Positions 34,748 to 42,433 are shown, numbered from the stretch's first letter. The stretch: DNA of 64,000 nt from Paenibacillus solanacearum (GCF_910593845.1 NZ_CAJVAS010000009.1:154312-218311), one strand, 5' to 3'. The notes: a model not told the origin generated them from the letters alone. Program-made: numbers and translations.

Positions 34748-35713
34748 TTATTTGACGACTTCGGTGTCGGCCGCATTGCCCCATTCCGCCCATGAGCCTT
34801 CATAAGGACGGATGTCGGAAAATCCGAGCAGTCGCAATGTAAAATAAGTGTGGGCCCCGCGCACGTTCGTCTGGCAATACGGAACGACCGTTTTGTCCTG
34901 CACGACGCCGATTTGATCGAAGGCCGCTTTCAAATCTTTGTAGCTTTTGAATTTCGGCACGCCGTCCGCTCCGCTCGCGTCGACCGCATCGCTCCATTCC
35001 TTGTTGACCGCCTGATCGATATGCCCGCCCTTCTGCGAACGAACGTCCTCGCCTGTGTACTCCTTGGCGGAACGAACATCGAGCAGCACGCACTGCTGTT
35101 TGTTCAATTCCTTAATTTGATCCTTCGTCGTAACCAGCTTATCGTTTGGCTTGGCGACAAAATTGCCCTTCGTCACCGCCGGCTTGTCGGTCGATACATC
35201 TTTGCCGGCGGAAGCCCAGGCGGCATATCCCCCGTTAAGCACCTTCACTTTGTCTTTGTGCCCGTAATATTCCAGTGCGTAAAATACGCGCGTCGCATTC
35301 AGCGCATTGCCCTCATCGTACAGCAGCACCGTCGTGTCGCTGTTCACGCCGAGGCTCTGGAACAGCTCCGTGAACGGCTCGGTCGCCAGGATCGTATTGT
35401 TTTTGGCGTCTTTAAGCAGTCCGGAGTTTAACGCGATCGCGCCGGGAATATGTCCTTGCTCATAGCCTTTGGCACGCACGTCGAATATTTTCACTTTGCC
35501 GTCTTTGGCATGCTCTTCCGCCCATTTGACGTCTGCGAGCAGATGCGCGTTCGGATACGTATCGGACGCTTTCACCACAGCCGCCGACCCGCCGGTCTTG
35601 GTATCCCCTGTATTGGCATTGGCAGCTTGAGGCGCTTCTTTTTTACCGCAGCCGGCCGACATTAAGGCAACCGCCAACATAGTTAAAATCATCCACTTGC
35701 TCTTGCTTTTCAT
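34748..35713 (-). CDS. Secreted tandem-rhodanese lipoprotein
   Basis: A 321-residue lipoprotein (lipobox MSAGC then GKKEAPQAANANTG). Two rhodanese domains follow: the first (residues about 55-170) has KIFDVRAKGYEQGHIPGAIAL but VLLYDEGNALNATR without the catalytic cysteine; the second has VLLDVRSAKEYTGED and VVPYCQTNVRGAHTYFTL with the active cysteine. This is the thiosulfate:cyanide/thiosulfate sulfurtransferase layout, displayed outside the membrane. First gene of the thiosulfate operon; a possible CymR site lies upstream. It may process sulfur compounds before or during YeeE uptake. Confidence 0.92.
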   Translation of the reverse strand: MKSKSKWMILTMLAVALMSAGCGKKEAPQAANANTGDTKTGGSAAVVKASDTYPNAHLLADVKWAEEHAKDGKVKIFDVRAKGYEQGHIPGAIALNSGLLKDAKNNTILATEPFTELFQSLGVNSDTTVLLYDEGNALNATRVFYALEYYGHKDKVKVLNGGYAAWASAGKDVSTDKPAVTKGNFVAKPNDKLVTTKDQIKELNKQQCVLLDVRSAKEYTGEDVRSQKGGHIDQAVNKEWSDAVDASGADGVPKFKSYKDLKAAFDQIGVVQDKTVVPYCQTNVRGAHTYFTLRLLGFSDIRPYEGSWAEWGNAADTEVVK

Positions 35714-35746
35714 CGATCATTCCCCCTACAGCTTGAAAATAAATGA

Positions 35747-35776
35747 TTGCTTTCCATCGCGATTACACCGTATAAT
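35747..35776 (+). promoter_or_regulatory. Promoter of the beta-propeller lipoprotein gene
   Basis: TTGCTT (35747-35752), an 18-base spacer and a perfect TATAAT (35771-35776), about 77 bases before the ATG at 35853. Confidence 0.55.
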
Positions 35777-35782
35777 ATCATC

Positions 35783-35808
35783 AATTCCGATAGAAATACA
35801 ATGATTAT
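35783..35808 (-). promoter_or_regulatory. Possible CymR operator
   Basis: On the minus strand the 3' half ATCGGAATT matches the ATNGGAATT half of the Bacillus CymR motif exactly, and TAAT-like sequence occupies the other half only partly. It is in the divergent promoter region between the thiosulfate operon and the beta-propeller gene, where control by cysteine supply would make sense. Confidence 0.35.
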
Positions 35809-35852
35809 TTTTGAGGTCCACGAACATGCTGTTCAAGTTAGGAGAGCCTGCA

Positions 35853-36926
35853 ATGAATACGTACAAAAAAAGTCTGCTCATCGGCGCCGCATCGTTGACC
35901 GTCTTGTTAAGCGGATGCGCCCTGGAAACGAAGCAAGAGGCGGAACTACGACTGCACGGGAAATCCGCAAATGCCGCGGAATCGGCTGCTGCCAATCAAC
36001 CAGCCGCCGGCAAATTGACGAGCATCCAGTTCTATGTCCCTTCCGAGAAGGAGAACCGCATCTCCGTCATCGATGTCGTCTCCAGTAAGGTGGTCGGGAA
36101 CATCCCGGTGTCGGAATCCCCATCGACCGTCATCTTCTCGAGCACGATGCGCGAAGCGTACGCGGCCAATATGCACAGCAGCACGATCTCGATCATCAAT
36201 ACGCAGACGCTCAGCGTCGTAAAGGAAGTGCCTGTCGGTCCCATGCCGCACGGCATGGTGCTCTCACCTGATAATAAAACGTTATATGTCGCCGCCGTAG
36301 CGGATCAATTCGTTTATCTCGTCGATACGAAGGAAGGCAAGGAAGCGGGCACGATCGATTTGGGCACCGGCGCCAAAACGAATTACCTCGCCCTGCTCGG
36401 CGACAAGCTGTATATCAGCGATCATGAGAATCACAAGGTCTATATCGTCAATGTGAAAACGAAGACGGTTGAACACACGATCGCGACCGGCAAAATCCCG
36501 CGCGCCGGCAAAGTAAGCGATGACGGGAAGACACTGTACGTCCCCGTCGCCGGCGACCGCGCCCTAGAAATCTATAACACCGCCGACGGCAAGCTGCTCG
36601 GCAAAATCGACGCGATCGACGGAGCGACGGACGTTGTCGTCACCGATAACGGGCAAACGGCAATCGTCACCGGTATGGAGGGCAGCTCCGTCACTTTTGT
36701 CGACCTGCAAAGCTATAAAGCGGTGAAGACGCTCACCGGTCTGCCCGGCGCCAAGCATATTTCGTTCAATCGGCAGCAAACGAAAGCGTACGTAACGCTG
36801 AGCGGCTCGAATCAGGTCGCCGTGATCGATACCGAGAAACAGGAAGTCACAGACCGGATTACCGTCGGCGCGCAGCCCCACGGCATTCAGCTCAAGGCGC
36901 TGCCCGGCATCGGCGGCAGCTGCTGA
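35853..36926 (+). CDS. YncE-like beta-propeller lipoprotein
   Basis: A 357-residue lipoprotein; the signal peptide ends LLSGC followed by ALETKQEAEL. The mature part is a run of about 40-residue YVTN-type repeats (for example FYVPSEKENRISVIDVVSSKVVGNIPVSESP, LYVAAVADQFVYLVDTKEGKEAGTI, LYISDHENHKVYIVNV), a seven-bladed propeller as in YncE. It ends GIGGSC, with a terminal cysteine. ATG 35853 has GGAGAG ahead. It is cotranscribed with a thioredoxin-like gene and divergent from the thiosulfate operon, so an extracytoplasmic redox or metal-binding role is plausible. Function unknown. Confidence 0.88.
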   Translation: MNTYKKSLLIGAASLTVLLSGCALETKQEAELRLHGKSANAAESAAANQPAAGKLTSIQFYVPSEKENRISVIDVVSSKVVGNIPVSESPSTVIFSSTMREAYAANMHSSTISIINTQTLSVVKEVPVGPMPHGMVLSPDNKTLYVAAVADQFVYLVDTKEGKEAGTIDLGTGAKTNYLALLGDKLYISDHENHKVYIVNVKTKTVEHTIATGKIPRAGKVSDDGKTLYVPVAGDRALEIYNTADGKLLGKIDAIDGATDVVVTDNGQTAIVTGMEGSSVTFVDLQSYKAVKTLTGLPGAKHISFNRQQTKAYVTLSGSNQVAVIDTEKQEVTDRITVGAQPHGIQLKALPGIGGSC

Positions 36927-36945
36927 CGGCTAAGGAGGAACGGGG

Positions 36946-37476
36946 ATGCTGCGTAACCGGATCATTGTCATCATCATTTTGTTATTCGCCGGAGCGACGG
37001 TCTACTGGCATGTGTTTCAAGCCAAAGACGCGGCGAAACCGGCGGATACCGCGCCGCAACCCGGCTACCTAGCGCCCTCCTTCGAGCTGGCCTCGCTCGA
37101 GGGACAGCCGTGCCGCGTGGGCGGAAGCCGGGACAAACCGCTGCTCTTGAATTTCTGGGCTTCATGGTGCGGACCTTGCCGCCAGGAAGCGCCGGATTTA
37201 AAGGCGCTGTACGATCAATATAAAGACCGGCTCGATCTGTACGCCGTGAACGTCACCCATCAGGATACGCTCGCGGATGTGAAGGAGACCGTCCGCGAGT
37301 TCGACTTCCGGTTCCCTGTCCTGCTCGACCCGAAAGGAGACGCGACCGGCCCGTATCAAGTGCGGGCCATCCCTACCAGCTATTTGATCGACAAGAACGG
37401 TAAAATCGTCGAAGTGCTGTACGTGATGGAGCGCGAGCAGCTCGAACGGAAAATAAAGAAGCTGATCGGCGATTGA
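36946..37476 (+). CDS. TlpA/ResA-like membrane-anchored thioredoxin
   Basis: A 176-residue protein with an N-terminal membrane anchor (residues 5-22) and an extracytoplasmic thioredoxin domain. The active site is W-C75-G-P-C78 in NFWASWCGPCRQEAPDL, and IPTSYLIDKNGKIV holds the cis-proline. ResA/TlpA proteins reduce disulfides outside the membrane, for instance in cytochrome c maturation. Here it follows the beta-propeller lipoprotein by 19 bases with AGGAGG ahead, and faces a persulfide operon, so it may reduce cysteines of these sulfur proteins. That link is inference. Confidence 0.9.
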   Translation: MLRNRIIVIIILLFAGATVYWHVFQAKDAAKPADTAPQPGYLAPSFELASLEGQPCRVGGSRDKPLLLNFWASWCGPCRQEAPDLKALYDQYKDRLDLYAVNVTHQDTLADVKETVREFDFRFPVLLDPKGDATGPYQVRAIPTSYLIDKNGKIVEVLYVMEREQLERKIKKLIGD

Positions 37477-37543
37477 GCTCGGGATTGACATAACCTTGGC
37501 ACCGCACGTGCCGGTTCGCCTCTTGCTGGGAATAAAACAAAAA

Positions 37544-37579
37544 AGCACCATCATCCGTAGCTCTACGAATGATGGTGCT
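37544..37579. terminator. Bidirectional terminator
   Basis: AGCACCATCAT-CGTAG and CTACG-ATGATGGTGCT form a long stem with one mismatch. T-runs follow on the minus strand and a shorter one on the plus strand. It separates the convergent thioredoxin and siderophore-binding protein genes. Confidence 0.9.
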
Positions 37580-37660
37580 CGTTTTGTATTTCCTGCTGTC
37601 AGGCACAGTCCTGCCTCCGTATAACGCGCCAGCCGCCTTGATGTAATATCCGGGCGACCG

Positions 37661-38605
37661 CTAGCCGGAAACCGACTTGACGATGTCGTCCATTACTTTT
37701 TGCCCGGCGATGACGCCGTTGTACAGCCAGCTGCTCTTGGAATCCATCTCATATACATGACCGGCACGTACGGCAGGAACGTTGCGCCATAACGGGTCTT
37801 CCAGATTACCGGCCAGCCCTTTGTCGTGGTTCACAAGGAAAATATAATCGGCGTCCAGCTGCGCCAGCTTTTCAAGCGAGATCGGCGTCCAGTTCGCTTT
37901 CGCATCCGGAAGCACAGAGAGAATGTTAGGCGGCTTCAGGCCAAGATCGCCGTATACGACAGCCCCGCTCGCTACTTTGCCGTTGACTACGTAAAAATTT
38001 TTCTTCGTAAGCCACAGAATGGCAACCTTCTTGTCGCCGATGGATGGCTTCAGCTTCTCCTTCGTTGCGGCCGCCTTCTGGTCATACTGCTGCAGCGCCT
38101 TGCTCGCCACATCCTTCTTGTTCAGCAGCTCCGCCATCCGGTTCAGCGTCTGGCGATAGTCGTTGATCGTCTCGCTGCCGAGCACATACGTCGGCGCAAT
38201 CTTCGAATACTGCTCGTAGAGCCCTTTCTCCACTGCCGATTCCGGACCAATGATGAGCAGATCCGGGTTAAAGCTCAGCACGACTTCCGGCGGCAGCGTC
38301 GAAGGAATGATCGGCACGCCTTCCAGCTCGCTGCGCAAATAGTCCTGCACGTTCCCTTCCTTAACAGACCATTGCGCCACCGGTTTAATGCCGAGAACGA
38401 GCAGCGGGTCTTCCAAATACGAGGCGATGATGCGCTGCGGGTTCGCCGGCACCTTCACTTCATGTCCCATGCTGTCTTTCATTGCGGCAGGTGCGGCAGG
38501 GGCGACCGGAGCGGCCGACTTGCCGCAGGCTGACAACAGCGCGATGGCGCATAGCGCCAGTATACCGAACAAGCGGCCCGCCGACTTATTATACTTATGC
38601 ATCAT
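37661..38605 (-). CDS. Iron-siderophore binding lipoprotein (FeuA/FecB type)
   Basis: A 314-residue lipoprotein (lipobox LLSAC then GKSAAPVAPA) with one periplasmic-binding PF01497 domain: DSMGHEVKVPANPQRIIASYLEDPLLVLGIKPVAQWSVKEG, PDLLIIGPES, and the late LDADYIFLVNHDKGLAGNLEDPLWRNVPAVRAGHVYEMD. It should bind a ferric siderophore outside the cell for the FecCD-type permeases encoded at 45084-47158. ATG 38605 has GGAGG at seven bases. It follows an FAD reductase gene in a Fur-box operon. Confidence 0.92.
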   Translation of the reverse strand: MMHKYNKSAGRLFGILALCAIALLSACGKSAAPVAPAAPAAMKDSMGHEVKVPANPQRIIASYLEDPLLVLGIKPVAQWSVKEGNVQDYLRSELEGVPIIPSTLPPEVVLSFNPDLLIIGPESAVEKGLYEQYSKIAPTYVLGSETINDYRQTLNRMAELLNKKDVASKALQQYDQKAAATKEKLKPSIGDKKVAILWLTKKNFYVVNGKVASGAVVYGDLGLKPPNILSVLPDAKANWTPISLEKLAQLDADYIFLVNHDKGLAGNLEDPLWRNVPAVRAGHVYEMDSKSSWLYNGVIAGQKVMDDIVKSVSG

Positions 38606-38631
38606 GAACAATCCTCCAAGTAAAATCTCAT

Positions 38632-39681
38632 TTACAGCTCCATCAGCTGCTTCACGATCTCGCGGTTGCGCTGCTTGAACAGCTCGTTATGCGACGAGAC
38701 CATCCCGACTTTAGTGGCGTCGGGTTGTATATACTGCTTCGCTTTATTCACCGCGTTGGCCGCGTCCTGGAACGCCCCGGCGATCAAATTCAGCTTCCCG
38801 TCATGCCGCAATATATCTCCGGCGGCGTAGAGTCCGGGGATGGACGATTCGCTGCACGCCGTGCCGGCAATATAATAGCCGTCCGCGATGTCGATACGGA
38901 GTTCGCTGTTGTTGAGCAGCGCCGTGTCGCGCTCATAACCGTGATTAATAATGACTTCGTCGATCTCAAGGTAACTAATCTCGCCTGTTTCATGATTCGT
39001 GAGCTGCACGCGCTCGACCGTTTCATGATCGTCGCCGGCGATTAATTTGGTGATCGACGTGTTGAAATGGCACACAACCGAGCTGTTCATCAGCTGCCGG
39101 ACCTGCGCTTCATGACCCGTCAGGGCGTTTTTGCGGTAAGTCAAATGCACTTGTCGGGCGATCGGTTCCAGCTCATTGGCCCAGTCGACCGCAGAGTTGC
39201 CTCCGCCGGATATAATGACCGTCTTGTTCTTGAACCGCATGAGCGACTTGACGGTATAGTTCAAGTTCGTCACCTCGAACCGCTCCGCTCCTTCGATCTC
39301 CAGCTTCTGCGGGTTCAGAATTCCTCCGCCGACGGCGACGATGACCGTTCTGGACCCATGCTCACGGCCAGAAGCGGCGCGCAGGACGAACAAGCCGTCT
39401 TCTTCGCGCGAAATCGATTCGATTTTTTCATTCAGCACGACTTCAGGTCCGAAAGTCAATCCTTGCTGCACGAGCTGCTCGATCAGCTTCGCTCCGGACG
39501 TCGGCATTAACCCGCCTACGTCCCATATCATTTTTTCCGGATAAACATGCACTTTTCCGCCGAGCCTGGGCTGAAATTCGATGATCTTCGTTTTCATTTC
39601 TCTAAGACCGCTATAGAAGGCGGAATACAACCCAGCCGGGCCTCCGCCGATGATCGTCACGTCGAATACCTCTTGATTCAT
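38632..39681 (-). CDS. NAD(P)/FAD oxidoreductase, ferredoxin-NADP reductase type (YcgT/YumC-like)
   Basis: A 349-residue thioredoxin-reductase-like flavoprotein. The FAD motif is DVTIIGGGPAGLYSAFYSGLR at residues 7-27, the NADPH motif VIISGGGNSAVDWANEL is near residue 155, and YAAGDILRHDG closes the FAD site; there is no CxxC redox pair, which fits ferredoxin/flavodoxin reductases rather than thioredoxin reductase. Under a perfect Fur box and next to a siderophore receptor, it probably supplies electrons to release iron from the imported complex. ATG 39681 is preceded by GGGGGAGAACGGGAG. Confidence 0.9.
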   Translation of the reverse strand: MNQEVFDVTIIGGGPAGLYSAFYSGLREMKTKIIEFQPRLGGKVHVYPEKMIWDVGGLMPTSGAKLIEQLVQQGLTFGPEVVLNEKIESISREEDGLFVLRAASGREHGSRTVIVAVGGGILNPQKLEIEGAERFEVTNLNYTVKSLMRFKNKTVIISGGGNSAVDWANELEPIARQVHLTYRKNALTGHEAQVRQLMNSSVVCHFNTSITKLIAGDDHETVERVQLTNHETGEISYLEIDEVIINHGYERDTALLNNSELRIDIADGYYIAGTACSESSIPGLYAAGDILRHDGKLNLIAGAFQDAANAVNKAKQYIQPDATKVGMVSSHNELFKQRNREIVKQLMEL

Positions 39682-39703
39682 CTCCCGTTCTCCCCCACTA
39701 AGA

Positions 39704-39718
39704 TGATAATGATTATCA
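39704..39718. promoter_or_regulatory. Fur box of the reductase/receptor operon
   Basis: TGATAATGATTATCA is a perfect 7-1-7 inverted repeat. It lies between the promoter at 39728-39756 and the start at 39681, covering the expected transcription start. Confidence 0.93.
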
Positions 39719-39727
39719 TTATTAATA

Positions 39728-39756
39728 AATATACCGTCTTTTCATCCTGATTACAA
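39728..39756 (-). promoter_or_regulatory. Promoter of the reductase/receptor operon
   Basis: On the minus strand TTGTAA, a 17-base spacer and TATATT, placed directly upstream of the Fur box at 39704-39718. Confidence 0.65.
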
Positions 39757-39799
39757 CAATCGGCTGCCAACGAAAAAAAACTGTACTATCTAATCATAT

Positions 39800-39820
39800 C
39801 GATAATGATTCTCATTATCA
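39800..39820. promoter_or_regulatory. Fur box of the mini-gene (two overlapping repeats)
   Basis: GATAATGATTCTCATTATC is a near-perfect 19-base Fur box; CGATAATGATTCTCA and TGATTCTCATTATCA are two overlapping 7-1-7 units. It points at the plus-strand small reading frames that start at 39885 and 39926, since the divergent reductase gene has its own box. Confidence 0.85.
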
Positions 39821-39884
39821 AGATAAATTTCCATTTTCTATTTTACACCGTTCCATTCCATCCATTTTTTCGAGGTAAACCATG

Positions 39885-39929
39885 ATGAACAAAATGCATG
39901 TTTCCTTTGCTCTGCGGGAAAGGACATGA
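39885..39929 (+). CDS. 14-residue leader reading frame before the mini-gene
   Basis: ATG 39885 (or the adjacent ATG 39882) has GAGGT 8 (or 5) bases ahead, a good ribosome site. It encodes MNKMHVSFALRERT and stops with TGA that overlaps the ATG of the next frame (ATGA). It could couple translation of the 40-residue frame, or the two could be one ancestral protein broken by a frameshift. No similarity is recognised. Confidence 0.4.
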   Translation: MNKMHVSFALRERT

Positions 39930-40048
39930 AAGCGAAAATCGGCGAGAACGCCACCGTCTCCGTCTTTGAAAGCTCCGACAAGCAGATCTGTGTATTCGGC
40001 GACAACTGGGGCCGGGGAACGGAAATTATTTACCGGGCCGACAAGTAA
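39926..40048 (+). CDS. Fur-box mini-gene, 40-residue unknown protein
   Basis: A frame of 40 residues beginning MKAKIGENATVSVF and ending EIIYRADK, with ICVFGDNWGRGT in the middle. It is not membrane-like, has one cysteine, and looks like part of a small beta-rich protein. The same frame stays open back to 39827 (giving HDEQNACFLCSAGKD before the ATG) but has no ATG/GTG/TTG start there. It is bracketed by a Fur box, a ribosome site via the leader frame, and a terminator, so it is a complete transcription unit. Product unknown to me; it could be a small iron-stress peptide or a decayed gene. Confidence 0.5.
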   Translation: MKAKIGENATVSVFESSDKQICVFGDNWGRGTEIIYRADK

Positions 40049-40087
40049 AAACGCTTTCAGGCCCTTACGGCGATGAAAGCGTCTTTT
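40047..40087 (+). terminator. Terminator of the mini-gene
   Basis: ACGCTTTCA (40051-40059) pairs with TGAAAGCGT (40074-40082), followed by CTTTT. It starts right at the TAA of the mini-gene. Confidence 0.75.
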
Positions 40088-40296
40088 GGCATGCAGATTC
40101 ATAAAGTCAGGCAGCGCGCTTGGCGTTCTGGAACATGCATACCGCGTGCAGCTCCCCTCCTCCGGTGTTTCGCTGCATGCCATCCGGCTCGAGGGCCGTC
40201 CGTTCGCCAAGTCGCTTACAAGTGCAGATACAAAACAAGCGCCGCTTGAACGATTCCCCGTCCAGCAGCGCCTTATCTCATGTGGTCATCTATGGT
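40088..40296. other. Intergenic region without a supported gene
   Basis: Short open frames exist on both strands but none has a ribosome site or a recognisable product. The end of the Suc/Fer-like gene lies at its right border. I see no clear terminator or operator in it. Confidence 0.5.
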
Positions 40297-41298
40297 TTAT
40301 ACCTGCGTCACATCCGAAACGGTGAACTGTCTCGCCTCGCCCCAGCCATGGCCGCAGCCGCCGGTACCGACCTTACCCGAGATGCTCACTTCCGCCTCGT
40401 ATGTTTCGCATTCCGCATCCTCGCTGCGCCATACGTGCAGCCGCACGACAGCTGAAGCCTCATCCTTCTTATGCAGTTCGGCCTGTTTCTTATATTCGAT
40501 CCAGTCCCAGCCTTCGCGAAGGAGCATTTCGCGCTCCACCACCTGCTCGAACGTCCCGACGCCGCCCCAGCCGCGATAATGGCGGGCCAACGGCTCGAAG
40601 CCGCCCTGACGAAGCAGCAGCGCATCCAGCCGCTCGGAGGTGATCTGCGCCCAGTAACGTCCCTCGGGGAAATCGATCATCGTCGGCGCGTGGCGATGCC
40701 CGCCGAAATGGCTCGTGCGCCATACGCGCAAGCGTCCGCCGGATGAAAGCGCGTAGCGGTCGAAGATCTCCTTGTAGGCCGGGTACCCGAATTTGCCGCA
40801 GCAAACGTCATGGCTCCCGTGGGTACAGACGAACAAATCTCTCGTCTCCCCGTCCGCGGTCAGGCAATCCTCGAACGATGACAGATCGCCCTCTGCATGC
40901 AGCAGCGCTTCAACGAGCGCGTTCAAGCGCTGCTCGGGGACGATAAACTCCCGTTTGTCGAACCGCGCAAAGGGCCCGTCCGGCCGCTCGTAGCAGATGA
41001 TCCTGCGGTGCCCCGCCACACTGTGAAGCGGCTCCGGGGCAAAGCCCAGCAGCCGGAAGGGCGGCACCTCCGCCTGCACGCGCTTCAGCGTTTCGCCGAG
41101 CCCTTCGGGAAAATGCTTCGACTGCTCGACCTGATGCTCCCAAGGCAGCGGCACTTCAACGAGTAAATATCGGCGATGCCCTGGAGCGGAACCGATCGGG
41201 TCTTCGCCACAGAAACCGGATACTTCGGCGCAGTATCGCTGCTCTACGGGACGGTCTTCGCCGCAAACGAGCGGGCATGTTTCCGATGTTGCTGACAT
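40297..41298 (-). CDS. Sucrase/ferredoxin-like family protein
   Basis: A 333-residue protein of the Suc_Fer-like family, a thioredoxin-fold [2Fe-2S] protein group. Key blocks are FVCTHGSHDVCCGKFGYPAY (three cysteines) and RVWRTSHFGGHRHAPTMIDFPEGRYW, with an N-terminal cysteine cluster CPLVCGEDRPVEQRYC and a C-terminal GGCGHGWGE. ATG 41298 has GGAGG seven bases ahead, 14 bases after the receptor gene. In siderophore operons such proteins are good candidates for iron reductases that free Fe(II) from the siderophore; that is inference from place and iron-sulfur-type cysteines. Confidence 0.85.
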   Translation of the reverse strand: MSATSETCPLVCGEDRPVEQRYCAEVSGFCGEDPIGSAPGHRRYLLVEVPLPWEHQVEQSKHFPEGLGETLKRVQAEVPPFRLLGFAPEPLHSVAGHRRIICYERPDGPFARFDKREFIVPEQRLNALVEALLHAEGDLSSFEDCLTADGETRDLFVCTHGSHDVCCGKFGYPAYKEIFDRYALSSGGRLRVWRTSHFGGHRHAPTMIDFPEGRYWAQITSERLDALLLRQGGFEPLARHYRGWGGVGTFEQVVEREMLLREGWDWIEYKKQAELHKKDEASAVVRLHVWRSEDAECETYEAEVSISGKVGTGGCGHGWGEARQFTVSDVTQV

Positions 41299-41312
41299 GG
41301 CGATTCCTCCCG

Positions 41313-42293
41313 TTATTTGAGCAATTTTTTGACTGCGTCCTCCAGCATCATCGTATTGGCGATCGGCCCGAAGCCTTGGAACCACAAATCGTAATCGACG
41401 CTGTACACTTGATTGTTTTTGACCGCTTTCAGCTGCTTCCACAGCGTCAGTTGTTCGATCGAGCTGATTTTATCTTTATTTTCAACCAGCAGGAAGATAT
41501 GATCGGGATTAATTTCCGGCAGTTTCTCGATCGACAGCGCAACATAGCCCGTCTTCGCATCCGGTACGGAAGGCGGCGGCGTCAGTCCAAGGTCCGAGTA
41601 CAGCACCTCAAAGAGCGACGTGCTGTAATAGCGGAGATCCTTCTCCGTTACCCGCAAAAACATGACGGTGCCGCTGCCAACCTTCGTCTTCACCTGATCG
41701 CGTGCCTGCTTCACCTTGGCATCATATTGGGCGATCGCCTGCTTCGCCTGCTCATCCTTGTTCATCATGGCAGCGAATTGCAGCAGCGTATCGCGCATCC
41801 TCCGGTTGCCATTATCGTCCTTGAACGGCTCGATCGCGATCGTCGGGGCGATTTTGGATAGCTGCTCGTACACCTTCTCGTGATTTTGGTTGGCAACGAT
41901 CAGATCCGGGCTTGCCGCCAAAATCGATTCCAGATTCGGCTGCGGAATTTGCCAGCCAAGGTTGACGGTACCGGACAAGCTTTTCTCGAAATACCACGGG
42001 AATTTCGGATTGTTCGGGCCTGCGCTCGGCGCCGCTGCCGGCGTCACGCCCATCGACAATAGAAAATCGGTCAGCCACGGATGCAGCGACACGACCCTCT
42101 TCGGCTCTCCCTTCACCGTCGTTTCTCCGAGAAGGTGTTTGACCGTGCGCTCGGCGGCTGCCGTCTTCGCCGCCCCGCCCGCCGCTTCGTTCCCGGCGCT
42201 CCCGCTTGATCCCGTGCAGCCGGCCAGCGCCGACGCCAGGAGAAGGAGCGATACAATCCATGCGATGTGAAGTCTAACTGGTTTTCTGTGCAT
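41313..42293 (-). CDS. Iron-siderophore binding lipoprotein
   Basis: A 326-residue lipoprotein (lipobox SALAGC then TGSSGSAG). The PF01497 domain shows GETTVKGEPKRVVSLHPWLTDFLLSMGVTPAA, LESILAASPDLIVANQNHEKVYEQLSKIAPTIAIEPF and a C-terminal LWKQLKAVKNNQVYSVDYDLWFQGFGPIANTMML. Likely receptor for a ferric siderophore. ATG 42293 has AGGGGG seven bases ahead and a Fur box 26 bases upstream, so with the Suc/Fer-like gene it forms its own Fur-controlled unit. Confidence 0.92.
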   Translation of the reverse strand: MHRKPVRLHIAWIVSLLLLASALAGCTGSSGSAGNEAAGGAAKTAAAERTVKHLLGETTVKGEPKRVVSLHPWLTDFLLSMGVTPAAAPSAGPNNPKFPWYFEKSLSGTVNLGWQIPQPNLESILAASPDLIVANQNHEKVYEQLSKIAPTIAIEPFKDDNGNRRMRDTLLQFAAMMNKDEQAKQAIAQYDAKVKQARDQVKTKVGSGTVMFLRVTEKDLRYYSTSLFEVLYSDLGLTPPPSVPDAKTGYVALSIEKLPEINPDHIFLLVENKDKISSIEQLTLWKQLKAVKNNQVYSVDYDLWFQGFGPIANTMMLEDAVKKLLK

Positions 42294-42318
42294 GATGTTT
42301 CCCCCTGAAAACATGTAA

Positions 42319-42333
42319 TGAGAATAATTATCA
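42319..42333. promoter_or_regulatory. Fur box of the second receptor operon
   Basis: TGAGAATAATTATCA matches the 7-1-7 Fur pattern with one change (T to G). It lies 26 bases before the receptor start at 42293. Confidence 0.75.
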
Positions 42334-42433
42334 ATGGTGAGTCGATAATTGATTATAAGGAACTGCCGGATTCTCGTCCATGTACGAAATCTTTCATTTG
42401 CATGGACAAAATCGTTGACCGCTTCCCTCTCAT

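Noticed and set aside
39912..39930. Programmed -1 frameshift joining the two mini-gene frames
   Set aside because: GGGAAAG is present, but its phase relative to the first frame does not match the X-XXY-YYZ slippery pattern.
39818..40210. 130-residue minus-strand open frame over the mini-gene
   Set aside because: It would run into the Fur box, lacks a ribosome site, and the terminator at 40047-40087 and ribosome site fit the plus strand.
40086..40325. 79-residue plus-strand open frame after the mini-gene
   Set aside because: Begins inside the terminator region, overlaps the end of the Suc/Fer-like gene and shows no ribosome site or known motif.
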